Below, piece by piece: positions 46,401 through 58,100 of a DNA stretch of 64,000 nt; positions within the stretch are counted from its first letter, which is position 1, and the number at the start of each line of letters is the position of its first letter. A program made the position numbers and the translations under genes. The notes under the pieces are model-generated. The model did no database searches, was not told the origin of the DNA, and was given only the letters and a program-made list of their open reading frames with translations. The stretch spans positions 186,001 to 250,000 of the forward strand of contig JACKEN010000002.1 in NCBI GenBank assembly GCA_020632995.1. The letters run 5' to 3'. The DNA is from Deltaproteobacteria bacterium (GTDB lineage: Bacteria; Myxococcota; Kuafuiibacteriia; Kuafuiibacteriales; Kuafuiibacteriaceae).

Positions 46401-48529
46401 TCCTGGTGGAGGCGCTGCCCCAGCTGCAGCGCTACGTGCCGGGCTCCTGGTACACCGCGATGATGATCTGCGAGCAGGCGTACTCGTACCTGCACGGCGG
46501 GCTCTCCACCGAGGCCATCGCCCACGCGCGCGCCTATGACGCCGCGCTCGAGCAGACCAACAACCAGATGTTCCGCTACAACACCCGCTCCGTCCTGTAC
46601 GCGGAGATGATGGTGTGCGGCGAGACGTCGGAGGCGGCCGCGCTCTGGGAGACACTCGAGCCGCGCTACGCCGCGATGTCCGACACCATCTACGTGGGCC
46701 TCGCCCGGGTCATCGCCACCCTCGAGGTGATGGTGGACCGCGAGGACACCGGCCACGAGGTGGACGAGGCGATCGAGAGCTTCGGCAAGCTCCTGAGCGA
46801 GGACTACTACAGCAACGCGGCCCGGATGCTCGCCGGCTACGCGCGGATGTCCCAGTTCCTCGCCGCGCGCGAGGGCGAGCGGGCGCGCTACCGCGCGCTG
46901 CTGATGCGCGAGATCCGCGGTCTGGGCCTCAGGGCGATGGTCCCGGTGTTCCGGGTCCACGTGCTGGTGTTCAAGGCGACCCTGGCCCGGGTGGACGGCG
47001 AGACCCGCCGCGCCCGCCGGCTCCTCGAGCAGGCCGCGGCCCTCGCGAAGCGGGCGGGGAGCAACCGCGCGGCCTACCACATCGCGCTGGAGCAGGCCCG
47101 GTTGGAGCGGCTCCTCGGCGGCGTCGCCACCGAGTTCTACGCCCGGCAGGCGCTCGACGTGGCGCTCTCCCAGCGCTGGCAGCAGCGCGTGCGGCGGGTC
47201 CGAGCGGAGTTCGGGCTGCAGGAGGAGCGGCAGCGGAGCGCCCACACCGTGGGCTACAGCACCGTCCAGACCGTGGCGCGGTCGATGGACCACACCCGCC
47301 GCTACGCGGACGCGCTCCTGCAAGTGAGCCTCGCCTCGGCCTCGACCCTCGACCCCGACGTGCAGGCCAAGAAGGCCCTGAGCGAGGTGGCGCGGGTGCT
47401 CGGGGCGGAGCGGGCGCTGTTCTTCGTGGTGGAGCCCGGCTCGGGCGAGCTCGTGCTGAAGGCCTTCAGCGGGGTCGACGCGAGCGAGACCAGCATCAGC
47501 AACACCGTGGTGCGCAGGGTCATGGACTCCGGCGCGCCGGTGGTGCTCACCGGCACCGACGACGGGGAGGCGATCGGCTCCCAGAGCATCGTGACGTACG
47601 GCTTGCGCAGCATCATGGCCGCGCCCCTGCGCCTGAGGGACCGCCTGATGGGCGTGGTCTACGTGGACAGCCGCCTCGCGAAGGGGATGTTCACCGCGGA
47701 CGACGTGACCCTCCTGTTGGGGCTCTCGAACCACATCGCGATCGCGCTCGAGACCGCGCGGGCGGCCCGGGTCGAGGCGGAGCGCTCCGCCCTGCAGCGC
47801 GACTTCGAGCTGCTGGGCGCGGTGCAGAGCCTCTTGCTCCCGAAGGAGGCCCAGTTCTCGGCCCCCGGGGTCGAGGGCGCGGGCTTCTATCAGCCGGCCG
47901 CGCAGTGCGGCGGTGACTGGTGGTGGTACGAGGTCCAGCCCGACGGGAGCGTCCTGGTGGCGGTGGGCGACGTGAGCGGCCACGGCGCGGGCGCGGCGAT
48001 GATCAGCAGCGCGGTGGCTGGCGCGTTCCACACCATGCGCGCGGTGCGGCCCGACGCGGACCCCGAGGCGGTGCTCGAGGCGCTACACCAGCGCATCACG
48101 AGCTTCGGGGGCGGCTTCCAGATGACCATGGCCCTGCTCCGGGTGGATCCGGCGGCCAGCCAGGTCACGTGGTGGAGCGCCGCCGCGCCGACCCTCTTCA
48201 TCGAGCGCAGCGGCGGGCCCGAGCCGGTGGCCGCCCTGGGGAGCGTGCTCGGGGGCCGGGGCGACTTCGCGGTGGCGAAGACGGTGCTCCCCTTCGCGCC
48301 CGGCGACGCCCTGCTCCTGTGCACCGACGGCCTGCTCGAGCTGAGGCAGGCGGACGGGCGTGAGCTGGGGGCGCGCCGCACCGCCAAGCTCTTCAGCCGA
48401 CTCGCTCGCAACCCCGCGCCCCAAGCCGCGTCGCGCCTGGGCGAGGAGCTCAACCGCATCGTGAACGGTCGCCCGCAAGAGGACGACATCACCTTCGTCG
48501 TGGTCCGTGCCACGACCAACGAGGTCTGA
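43485..48529 (+). CDS. Ser/Thr kinase - AAA ATPase - TPR - GAF - SpoIIE phosphatase, frameshifted at 45816-45834
   Basis: About 1,680 residues in two overlapping frames. Kinase domain ~12-270: LGEGGMSVVYRARR, catalytic K39 in AIKVM, VHRDIKPANIVL (~131), LIDFGLV (~151). AAA_16 ATPase ~290-650: Walker A GESGSGKTRLV (~326), Walker B LVLVVDDIQWMD (~452). A helical TPR-like region ~650-1240. GAF ~1290-1420 (VARVLGAERALFFVVEPGSG). SpoIIE/PP2C ~1465-1680: QCGGDWWWYEV, GDVSGHGAGAAM, LCTDGLLEL, EDDITFVVV, with the metal Asp residues. The break is best explained by two extra bases within 20 bp (CACCATC, GCTTGCG). Kinase and phosphatase in one chain suggest it both senses and drives the partner switch encoded just upstream. 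Confidence 0.9.
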
Positions 48530-48533
48530 AACC

Positions 48534-50599
48534 ATGAAGCCCGAAGCCATCAAGTCCGTCGCCGCCCTGCTCGAGGCGCGCGCCCGCGAGTTCCCCGATC
48601 GGGTCGCCTACCGCTACGTAGGCGAGACCACGGGGCCCCGGGAGCTGACCTACGACCAGCTCCGGCGCGCGGCCTACGCGTACGCGGCGCAGCTGCGTGA
48701 GGGCGGCCGTCAGGGCGACCGGGTCCTCCTGCAGTTCCCGCCCGGGCTCGAGTTCATCGAGGCCTTCTTCGGCTGCATGGTGGCCGGCATGGTGGCGGTC
48801 CCCGCGCCGCCCCCCAACCCGCTCAAGCCCAAGCGCTCCCTCGACCGGCTCGTGTCCATCGTCGAGAGCGCCTGGCCGAGCTGGGCCCTCACCACCGCCT
48901 CGGTGCTGTCCGCAATCCGCCCTGCGCTGGCGGAGAGCCCCGCCTTCGACGGCATCCGCTGGCTCGCGGTGGACACCATCGCGCCGATGACCGGGCACAT
49001 CCCCCCGGTGACCGCGGTGGCCCCCAACACCGTCGCCCTCATCCAGTACACCTCCGGCTCCACCTCGGATCCGAAGGGGGCGGCCCTCACCCACCAGAAC
49101 ATCCTGCACAACGTGCAGTACTTCGACGAGGGCTGGGACCACACCCACGACTCGGTGGTGGTGAACTGGCTCCCCGCGTTCCACGACCTGGGGCTGCTCT
49201 ACGGGATCATCACCCCGATGTGGGGCGGCTTCATGGCGGTGCAGATGTCGCCCATCGACGTCATCCAGCGGCCCTTCTCGTGGCTCGAGACGATGAGCAA
49301 CTTCCGCGCGACCCACAGCGGCGGGCCCAACTTCATGTACGAGCTGTGCAGCCGCAAGATCACCGAGGAGGAGCGCCTGACCCTCGACCTCGGCAGCTGG
49401 AAGATGGCCCTCAACGCGGCCGAGCCGGTGCGGGCGGAGACGATGGAGCGCTTCGTGGGCCGCTTCGGCAGCGTCGGGTTCAGCTCCCGCACCTTCTCGC
49501 CCGGCTATGGCCTGTCGGAGGGCACCTGCAAGGTCACCGCGCTCTCGTGTGACGAGGAGGCGACCATCCTCAGCGTCCGCGCGGATCGCCTCGAGCAGGA
49601 CTTCGTGGAGGTGGTGCCCGAGGGCCTCGGCACCCGCACGGTGGTGGGCTGCGGCCGCCCCGGGAGCGGGGTGTCGATCGCGATCGTGGATCCCGACACC
49701 CGCACCGCGCGGGCGCGGGAGAGGTGGGCGAGATCTGGGTGAGCGGGCCGAGCGTGGCCGACAGCTACTGGAACCAGCCGACCGACACCGAGGAGCAGCT
49801 CCGGGCCCGGGTGGTGGGCGGGGACGGCACGCCGTTCCTGCGCACCGGGGACATGGGCTTCATGCACCAGGGGCAGCTCTTCATCACCGGGCGCATCAAG
49901 GACCTCATCATCGTCCGCGGCAACAACCACTACCCGCAGGACATCGAGTTCACGGTGCAGGACGCCCACTCCAGCATCCGCGCAGGCTGCGTTGCCGCGT
50001 TCTCCTACGAGGACGACGGCGAGGAGAAGCTGGCGGTGGTGGCGGAGGTGGAGCGGCGCTACACCCAGGGCTGGGGCCCCAGCCCCGATCGCCGGGTGGC
50101 GGAGGCCGCGCCGGGCCTGCCGATGGCGTCCGGCCAGTTCTCACCCGAGGAGGTGGTGGCCAGCATCACGCGCGCGATCTCCGAGGCCCACGGGCTGAAG
50201 GTGAGCCGGGTCGAGCTGATCAAGGCGGGCTCGATCTCGAAGACCACGAGCGGCAAGATCCAGCGGCGCGCCACCAAGCGGGCGATGCTATCGGGGCGCC
50301 TGGACCGGGTGGCGAGCCTCGAGACGAGCAGCCCGACCCTGCGGCCCACCGGGAGCTCGCGCGGCGCGCTCAGGGCGCGAATCATCGCCGTCGTCAGCGA
50401 CTGCGCGGCGATCCCGAAGGACAAGTTGCGCCCTGACGAGTCCCTGCACCGCTACGGGATCGACTCCCTCACCGGCGTGAACATCGCCTATGAGATCGGT
50501 TTGCTGGCGGGGCGTGACGTGCCGTCGGGCCTGTTGGCCGAGCACGACACGGTCGAGAAGCTGGTGGACTTCGTGCTCGCGGCGGGAGGTATGCGATGA
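48534..50599 (+). CDS. Fatty acyl-AMP ligase fused to acyl carrier protein, frameshifted at 49705-49722
   Basis: About 688 residues. Adenylation domain of the FAAL class: IQYTSGSTSDPKGAALTHQN (P-loop-like A3), NWLPAFHDLGLLYGIITPMW, FRATHSGGPNFMYELC (FAAL signature), YGLSEGTCKVTA, then after the frame break GEIWVSGPSVADSYW, FLRTGDMGF, RIKDLIIVRGNNHYPQDIE and SKTTSGKIQRRATKRAM. The C-terminus is a carrier domain with the phosphopantetheine Ser in YGIDSLTGVNIA (~643). FAALs activate fatty acids as acyl-AMP and load them onto an ACP rather than CoA; here the acceptor is built in. ATG 48534 lies 4 bp after the kinase stop. One missing base around 49715 restores the frame. Confidence 0.93.
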
Positions 50600-52183
50600 A
50601 GCGTCGAATGCACGCGCGGGTCTCTACGAGGCTCCAGGCGAAGGTCGCCACGAGCGACCTGTCGGATCTACGGTACGAGGTCGCGAACCTCTCCCAGGGG
50701 GGCGTCCGCCTCGAGCGGGGCCCCGCGCTGTCGGAGGGCGACGAGGTCGAGCTCAGCATCGACCTGCCGGGCGGCGCGGACTCCCTGCGGGTCCACGGCG
50801 TGGTGCGGTGGGTGGAGCGCGAGCGCCGGGGCGACGCCACGGTGGCGGTGGAGTTCGTCGACGTCTCCCGCGACATCGACGCCCAGCTCACCGGCGCGGT
50901 GACCGACGCCTACAAGGCGCTCGGGGCCCAGATCATGGGCAAGCTCAGGAACGACCTCATGCGCCAGGGCGTCACGGACATCCGCGAGGTGGCCGAGCAC
51001 CTGCAGCGCTTCAAGGAGGAGCAGGCCCAGGCGCACCTGTTCGCGTCGGATCTCTACACCGAGCATGGCAGCGACACCGAGGTCACGATCGTCTCGGGCA
51101 CCACCGGGATCGCGAAGGACGTCATCGTCTGGTCGCTCAACCTGTACCTCGGCCTGAACCGCAACCCGAACGTCATCGAGCGCACCCGCGCGGCGGTGGC
51201 GAGCTTCGGCACCGGCTCGGGGACCTCCGCGCCGTCGGGCGGCCTCAGCGGCCTGCACCACCAGATCGAGACCCGGGTGGCCGAGATGGTGGGCAAGGAG
51301 AAGGCCCTGGTCTACTCCACCGGCTACGCGGCGAACCTCGGGGCGCTGTCGGCCCTGCCCGGGCCCAACGACCTCGTGATCCTCGACCGCGAGGCCCACT
51401 CGAGCATGCTGGACGGGGTGAAGCTCTCCCAGAAGAAGTGGATCACCTTCCGGCACAACGACGTGGCCGACCTCGAGGCGAAGCTGGAGCGCCTCGCCCC
51501 GCTGCACGAGAACGTCTTCGTGGTGGTCGAGAGCGCGTACTCCATGAGCGGCGATCTCGCCCCTCAAGGAGATCGCGGCCCTCAAGGCCAAGCACCGCTT
51601 CTTCCTGTACGTGGACGAGGCCCACACCTTCGGCTTCTACGGCGAGGGCGGCCGCGGCTACTGCCACGAGCAGGCTGTGACGAAGGACGTGGACTTCATC
51701 ATGTCCACCTTCTCGAAGGCCACCGCCTCCATCGGAGGCTTCCTCGCCGCGGACGAGAAGTACTGCACCCTGCTGCAGGCGACCTCGACCCCGTACATCT
51801 TCCAGGCGTGCCTGAGCCCGCCCGACGCGGCCACGATCCTGGCCGCGCTGGACGAGATCCAGCACAACCCCCAGCACGCGGCCACGCTGCACGAGAACAA
51901 CCGCTACATGCGGAGCGAGCTCCTCGCGCGCGGCTTCGACCTGGGGAGCAGCCAGAGCCCGGTGATCCCGGTCTACGTGCCGGACCTCGAGAAGCTCTAC
52001 ACCCTGTGCGCCCAGCTCTACCTGGACGGGATCTTCTCGGTGCCGGTGGTCTTCCCCGCGGTGGGGGTGGAGGAGGGCAGGATCCGCTTCATCGTCAACG
52101 CGACCCACACCCGGGCGCAGATCGATCGGACGGTGGAGGTCCTCACCACGCGCGCGCGGGCGCTCGAGGTGATCCCGGGCTGA
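50596..52183 (+). CDS. PilZ domain fused to PLP-dependent alpha-oxoamine synthase, frameshifted at 51560-51563
   Basis: About 529 residues. Residues 1-95 form a PilZ domain with both c-di-GMP contacts: RxxxR (R4-MHA-R8) and NxSxxG (N31-S33-G36 in ANLSQGGV). From ~110 the chain is an alpha-oxoamine synthase (BioF/KBL/serine palmitoyltransferase/CqsA type): FGTGSGTSAPSGGLSGLHHQ, EKALVYSTGYAANLGALS, DREAHSSMLDGV, then after the break FFLYVDEAHTFGFYGEGG and the PLP lysine in MSTFSKATASIGGF. Two C bases missing from the run at 51560 would restore the classic GDLAPLKEI. AOS enzymes condense an acyl thioester with an amino acid with loss of CO2. ATG 50596 overlaps the FAAL-ACP stop, so the ACP is the likely acyl donor. 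Confidence 0.92.
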
Positions 52184-52186
52184 GGC

Positions 52187-55100
52187 TCAGCGCCGGCGAC
52201 GGCGGAGGCCCAAGAGGGCCAGCACGAGCAGGCTGACCTGCCAAACGGGCCCGCGGGGCGCGGTCGGGGCGGTCGAGCAGCCGCAGCCGCCCTCGCCCCG
52301 GGGGTTGTCGTTGGGATCAGGGTCGCTCCCGCCGCTCTTCACGGTAAACGCGAACAGCTCGCTCGGCGCGGTCTCCGGCCGGACGCCGACGTTGGCGGCG
52401 GGGGCGGCGTCGATCGCCTCGATGTAGTACTCCAGGCCGGGCGTCGCCACCGTGGCGGCGGGCACCGAGAGCTCGTAGCGCTGGGTCCCGGCGACCGGGC
52501 TCATGCTGAGGGTCTTGAACTCCGCGTCGCCCTGCTTGCGCAAGTAGACCTTCACCTCGGCCACCCCGGACGGGTCGGCCACCTCCGCCACCAGGTTCAC
52601 CGCCTGGCCCGCGGTCTGGCCGTCGGCGGGGGGCAGGTGGAGGATGCTGGGGCCGGTGGTGTCGTCGACGTTGGTGGAGAGGGTGAAGCTGTGCACGTCG
52701 GCCGGCGCGGTGGCGGGGTCGCGCGCGATGTTCTGGTCGTCCGATGCGTCGGTGGCCTCGAGGTAGTAGTCGACCCCGGTCCCGGTCACCAACGCGGCGG
52801 GGATCTCGCCCGTGAAGGCGTCCTGCCCCTGCGCCGCCATCACCGCGGACAGGAACGTCGCCTCGCCCGAGGCCCTGAAGTACAGGCGCACCTCCGCGAC
52901 CCCCGAGGCGTCGGTGACGGTGGCCTCGACCGCCACCGCGGCGCCGGCGGGCTGGCCGTCGGCCACCGGGGTGTGCGCGATGACCGGCGGGGTGGTGTCC
53001 ACCTCCTGGGTGGTGACGGTGAAGGGCCCGGCCTCGCCCGCCACCGGCAGCGCCGACATGTTCCCGAGGGCGTCCTCGGCCGACAGGTAGTACTCGAAGC
53101 CGGCCGCGGTGACCGCGGCGGCGGGGATCTGCCCCTGGAAGATGTCGAGCCCCAGGTCGGTGAGGGCCATCGTCTGCCAGGTGTCGCCCACCACCCGGTA
53201 GTGCAGGTTGGCCTGCTGGACCCCGGACGGGTCGGCGACGCTGGCGATGATCTCGAGCCCGATCCCGACCGGCTGCGGGCTCGAGATCCGGTTGTGGGTG
53301 ATGGCCGGGCCCGAGGTGTCGTCCACCGTCACGTCGAAGGCGTGGGGGGTGGCGGGCGCGGTGGCCGGATCCAGGGTCTCGTTCGGGGTGGCCGCGGCGT
53401 CGCGGGCGCGCAGGTAGTACTCGACCCCCGCGGTGGTCACCGCGGCGGCGGGGATCTCGGCCTGGAAGACGTCGGAGCCGATGTCCGCCATGGCGACCGC
53501 GGTGTACGCGCCGCCGCCCCGGACGCGGTAGTACAGCTCGACCAGGCCGACCGCACCGTCGTCGGTCACCACCGCCGACACCGCGACCGGCAGGTCAGCT
53601 TGCTGACCGTTCGCGATCGGGTTGTGCACCACCACCGGCGGGGTGGTGTCCTGACAGCTGTCGTTCTCGGCCCCCGGGGTGCCGAAGTCGCCGCCGGGCA
53701 AAGCGGTGGTGGCGGCGCACCAGCTCCCGCCTGCGTCGTTGGCGGTGGCGTCGAGGGCGAGGGGGTCCAGGCTCACCGAGTGGCCGGGGGTGCGGGGGAA
53801 GGTGGCGCCCCCGTCGTAGGCCACCCGATCGACCTGGACCGCGCCAGCGGCGATGACGAGCTCGTCGGTGGAGTTGGCGAGGGCCATCCCGGTGTACACG
53901 TAGTCCACCGTCACGCCGCCGTTGGCGGCGGGATCCGCGTTGCGGCCGAACACCAGGTAGCCGCCGCTCGCCACGATGAGCGGCCCCCCGTTGTTCACGG
54001 TGAAGGCGTCGACCCCGTCGTCGGTGAAGGTGAAGCCGTCGAGGTCGATGGCGCCGGCGGTGGTGTTGTAGACCTCGAACCACTCGCGGTCCGGTCTCGG
54101 TGCCCGAGGGGTCGGCCATGATCTCGCTGATCACCAGGTCGCCCGGGCTCACGTTGAACACCCGCTGCACGGTGAAGCTGTAGACGCTGGTCGGCGCCCC
54201 GGCGGGCGAGGTGCCGGAGTTCGGCGGCGCCGCGGAGTCGCTGGCCGAGATGTAGTACTGCACGCCGGCGGTGGTGACGGTGCCGGCGGGGATGCTGGCC
54301 GAGTAGGTGTTGCCCGCCGCGGTCATCGCCACGGTGGCGAAGGTGCCGCCCCCGGTGACCCGATAGTGCAGGCTGACCTGCCCAACCCCGCTCGCGTCGG
54401 TCACGTCGGCGGTGATCGCCACCGCCTGGCCCGCGGGCTGCCCGTTGGCGACCGGCACGTGGGTGATGGCGGGGGGCGAGGTGTCGGACGGGGTCACGGT
54501 GAAGCCGTGGACGCCACCCCCGGTGGGGTGGGTGGTGGTCTGGCCCGCGCCGTCCGTCGCCTCGAGGTAGTACTCCATGGTGGGTGGCGCCACCGCGGCG
54601 CCGGGGATCTGGGCCTGGTAGGTGGAGCCGGTGGTGTTGGTCAGGGTCACCGTGCTGAAGGCCCCGCCGCCCTGCACGCGGTAGTGCAGGGTGGCCGACG
54701 TCAACCCGGCCTGCGATGCGATGTCCGCGGTGACGGTGACCGCCTGGCCCTGGGGCTGCCCGTTGCCCACCGGGGTGTGGGTGATGACCGGGGCGGCGGG
54801 GGCGGTGACGGTGAAGGTGAAGTAGGCGCCGGGCGCGCCGTTGGGGGCGGTGCCGCTGTTGGCCGGCGTCGCGTTGTCGGTCGCGCCGATATAGTACTCG
54901 ACCCCGGGCGCGGTCACCGCCGCCGCGGGCACCGTGCCGGACCAGGTGGCCCCCGCGGTGTTGGACATGGTGGCGGTGGTGAAGGCGGTGCCGCCGATGG
55001 CGCGGTAGTAGAGGTTGGCGTTGGCTACGCCCGAGGCGTCGGTGATGTTGGCGCTCACCGTGACCGCCTGACCCGCGGACTGCCCGTTGGTCACCGGGGT

Positions 55101-58100
55101 GTGCGCGATGCTGGGGGGCACCGCGTCGTTCCCCGAGATGTTCACGGTGGTGGTGTCGGTGGCCACCGCGCCGTCGTCGTCGGTGATCGTGAGGGTCACG
55201 GTGTAGGTCCCGCCCGCGCCGTACTGGTGGCTCACCGACTGGCCAGAGGCGGAGGTGCCGTCGCCGAAGTCCCACGCGTAGGTCACGATCGTGCCGTCGG
55301 AGTCGGAGGAGCCGGCGGCGGTGAAGCTGATGATCTCACCCGGGTCGCCGAACTTCGGCGGGCCCGCTTCGGCGATCGGCGGCAGGTTGACCTCGACGAA
55401 GGTGGTGTCCACGTCGACCGCCCCCGCGTTGTCGGTGACGGTGAGGGTCACGGTGCGGTCCGTGCCGCCGGTGAAGGTGTGGGTGACGGTGAGGCCGGTG
55501 CCGGTCGTGCCGTCGCCGAAGTCCCAGGCGTAGGTGGCGATGGTGCCGTCCGGATCCACCGAGCCCGAGGCGTCGAAGGTGATCGGGAGCCCGCTGGTGG
55601 CCACGCGATCCGGGCCCGCGTCGGCGATCGGCCAGCGGTTGCTCGAGGGGTTGAACTCGAGCGCGCCGAGGTCCGCGATCGCGCTGCCGTTGTTGTCGCC
55701 GTCGATGGGGCGCCCGGTGCCCTGCAGGTCGCTGGTCAGCGCGGTGGCCGGGTCGGCGGCGTCGATCATGGTAGAGTTCGGGAGGAGCTGGTAGTTGCCG
55801 AGCGCGGTGTCCACGAACTGGGCGTTGGCGCTCAAGGTGGTGGGGGCGCGGTGATGCCGCTGAAGTTGGTGCCGTTGTTCCAGACGTTGTTGGTGCCGAG
55901 CGAGACGATCGCGCTGCTGGAGCGGTAGATGCCGTAGGTCCCGTTGTTGGTGATGATCGAGTTGCGCACGTTGACGCTCAGCGAGCTGTTGCCGGCGATG
56001 TACATGCCATAGCTGCTGTTCCCGTCGATCGTGGCGTGGTTGACGGTCACGGTGGTGGCCGTGCTCCCGCTCGTCAGGTAGATGCCGTAGCTGACGTTGG
56101 CGACCACCACCAGGTTGAGCAGGCTGGGGGACGCGCCGCCGACATAGACCCCGCGGTTGCCGTTGTGGTGGACGTAGACCCCGTCGAAGACCGCGGCCCC
56201 GCCGTCGACGTAGAGCGCGTAGCTGGACGACTGGTCGACCTCGGACTGGGCGACGGAGGCGCTGCTCGGGGCCGCCGACTGCACCCCGTAGCGCGCGTAG
56301 CGGATGTACGCGTTGCGCACCGAGGTGTTGGCGGCGGTGCTCAGCAGGTGCACGCCGTACCAGTCGCCGCGCGCGGGGGTGATCGCGCCGCTGCTGAGCG
56401 TCACTCGCGACGCCGCGGTGCCGTTCACCTGCAGGCGCCCGGCCACGATGAGCTCGGTGAGGGTGGGGGCCGTATTGCCGCCCATCGAGTCGGCCCCCGG
56501 CGCGAAGTTGACCTGCACGCCGGGCTCGATGGTCAGGGTGACGCCTGGCTCCACCGTGATGTCGCCCAACACGCTGATCGGGCTCGCCGCCGTGGTCCAG
56601 GTGGTGTCGGTGTAGAGGTGGCCCTGCTCGCCCACCGTGGGCGCACCGTCGAAGATGAGCGCGCCCACGTCACCGCCGTCGGAGGCGTGGAAGCGGGCGG
56701 GGGAGCGCGACGTGATGCGGTAGTCGCTCGCGCTGCGGTTCACGAACAGCGGGTTCTCGGACAGGGCGCCGGTGCCTGGGACGAGGCCGCTGTACCCGGT
56801 GTTCTGCCCCCACACCAGGTTGTAGCTGTCCGAGACCACCGCGCTGCTCGAGCGATAGACCCCGTAGGTGCCGTTGTTGGTGATGATGTTGTCGCGGAGC
56901 GTCACCGAGAGGCTGCTGTTGCCGGCCACGTAGACTCCGTACGACGAGTTGTCGACGATCGTGTTCCGGATCATCGAGAAGCTGTTGTTCAGCGTACCTG
57001 ACGTCAGGTACACGCCGTAGCTCGCGTTGCTGTGGATGACGCTGTTGGTGAGGCTGCCCGAGGCTCCGCCGACGTAGACGCCGCGGTTGCCGTTGTCGCG
57101 GATCACGAGCTGGTCGAAGGCCGCGCCGCCGCCGTCGGCGTACAGCGCATAGCTGCTCGACTCGCGCAGGGTGCTGCGCTGGATGGTCGTGCCCGAGGGC
57201 GCCGAGCTCCGCACCGCGTAGCGTGCATACTCCACCGTGGCGAAGTCGAGGATCGAGTTGGTCGACGACGGGGCGAGGTAGATGCCGTACCAGTTGCCGC
57301 GAGCGGGGCTGGCCGCGTCGCTGGTGAAGCGGATGCCCTGGCTGAGGGTGCCGTCGGCCACCAGGGTCCCGAGCACCCGCAGCTCGGTGTCGGTGACGTC
57401 GTCGCCCGCCGCCATCTGGTCCGCGGCGGCGGCGAAGCGGAGCACGGCCCCGGGCTCGATCGTCAGGGTCACGCCAGGCTCCACCGTCAGGTCACCGGGG
57501 ACCACGTGGGGCGAGCCGGCGACGGTGAGGAGGGTGTCGACGTAGAGGTGGCCGAGGAGCTGGGGGTCGCGGTGCCGTCGAAGGCGAGGGCGCCGATGTC
57601 TGCCCCGGTGGAGCTGTGCAGGCGCGCGGGGGAGCGCGAGCCGAGGCGATAGTCGGAGCCCGCCTGGTTCACGAAGAGCGGGTTCTCGGACAGCGTGGTG
57701 GTGGCCGGGCTCACGCCGGAGAACGCGGTGGCGTTGCCCCAGACGAGGTTGTAGCTCTCCGACACCACCGCGCTGCTCGACCGGTAGACGCCGTAGGTGC
57801 CGTTGTTGACGATGATGTTGTCGCGCAGGGTGACGGAGAGGCTGCTGTTCCCCGCGATGTACACGCCGTAGGACGAGTTGTCGGCGATGGTGTTGTTGGT
57901 GAAGGTGAGGGTGGTGCTGGTGACGCCGCTGGTCGTGTAGATCCCGTAGCTCGCGTTGTCGAAGATCCGGCTGTTGGTGATCCCGCCCGACCCGGAGAAG
58001 TATGCGCCGCGGTTGCCGTTGTCGCGGATCACCATCTGGTCGAAGGACGTCGAGCCGCCGTCCACGTACACCGCGTAGGAGCTGGACTCCCGCATCGTGC

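Noticed and set aside
43284..48031. Two ~830-codon minus-strand open frames opposite the kinase/phosphatase gene
   Set aside because: They mirror the reading of the conserved plus-strand gene and show no start signals or motifs.
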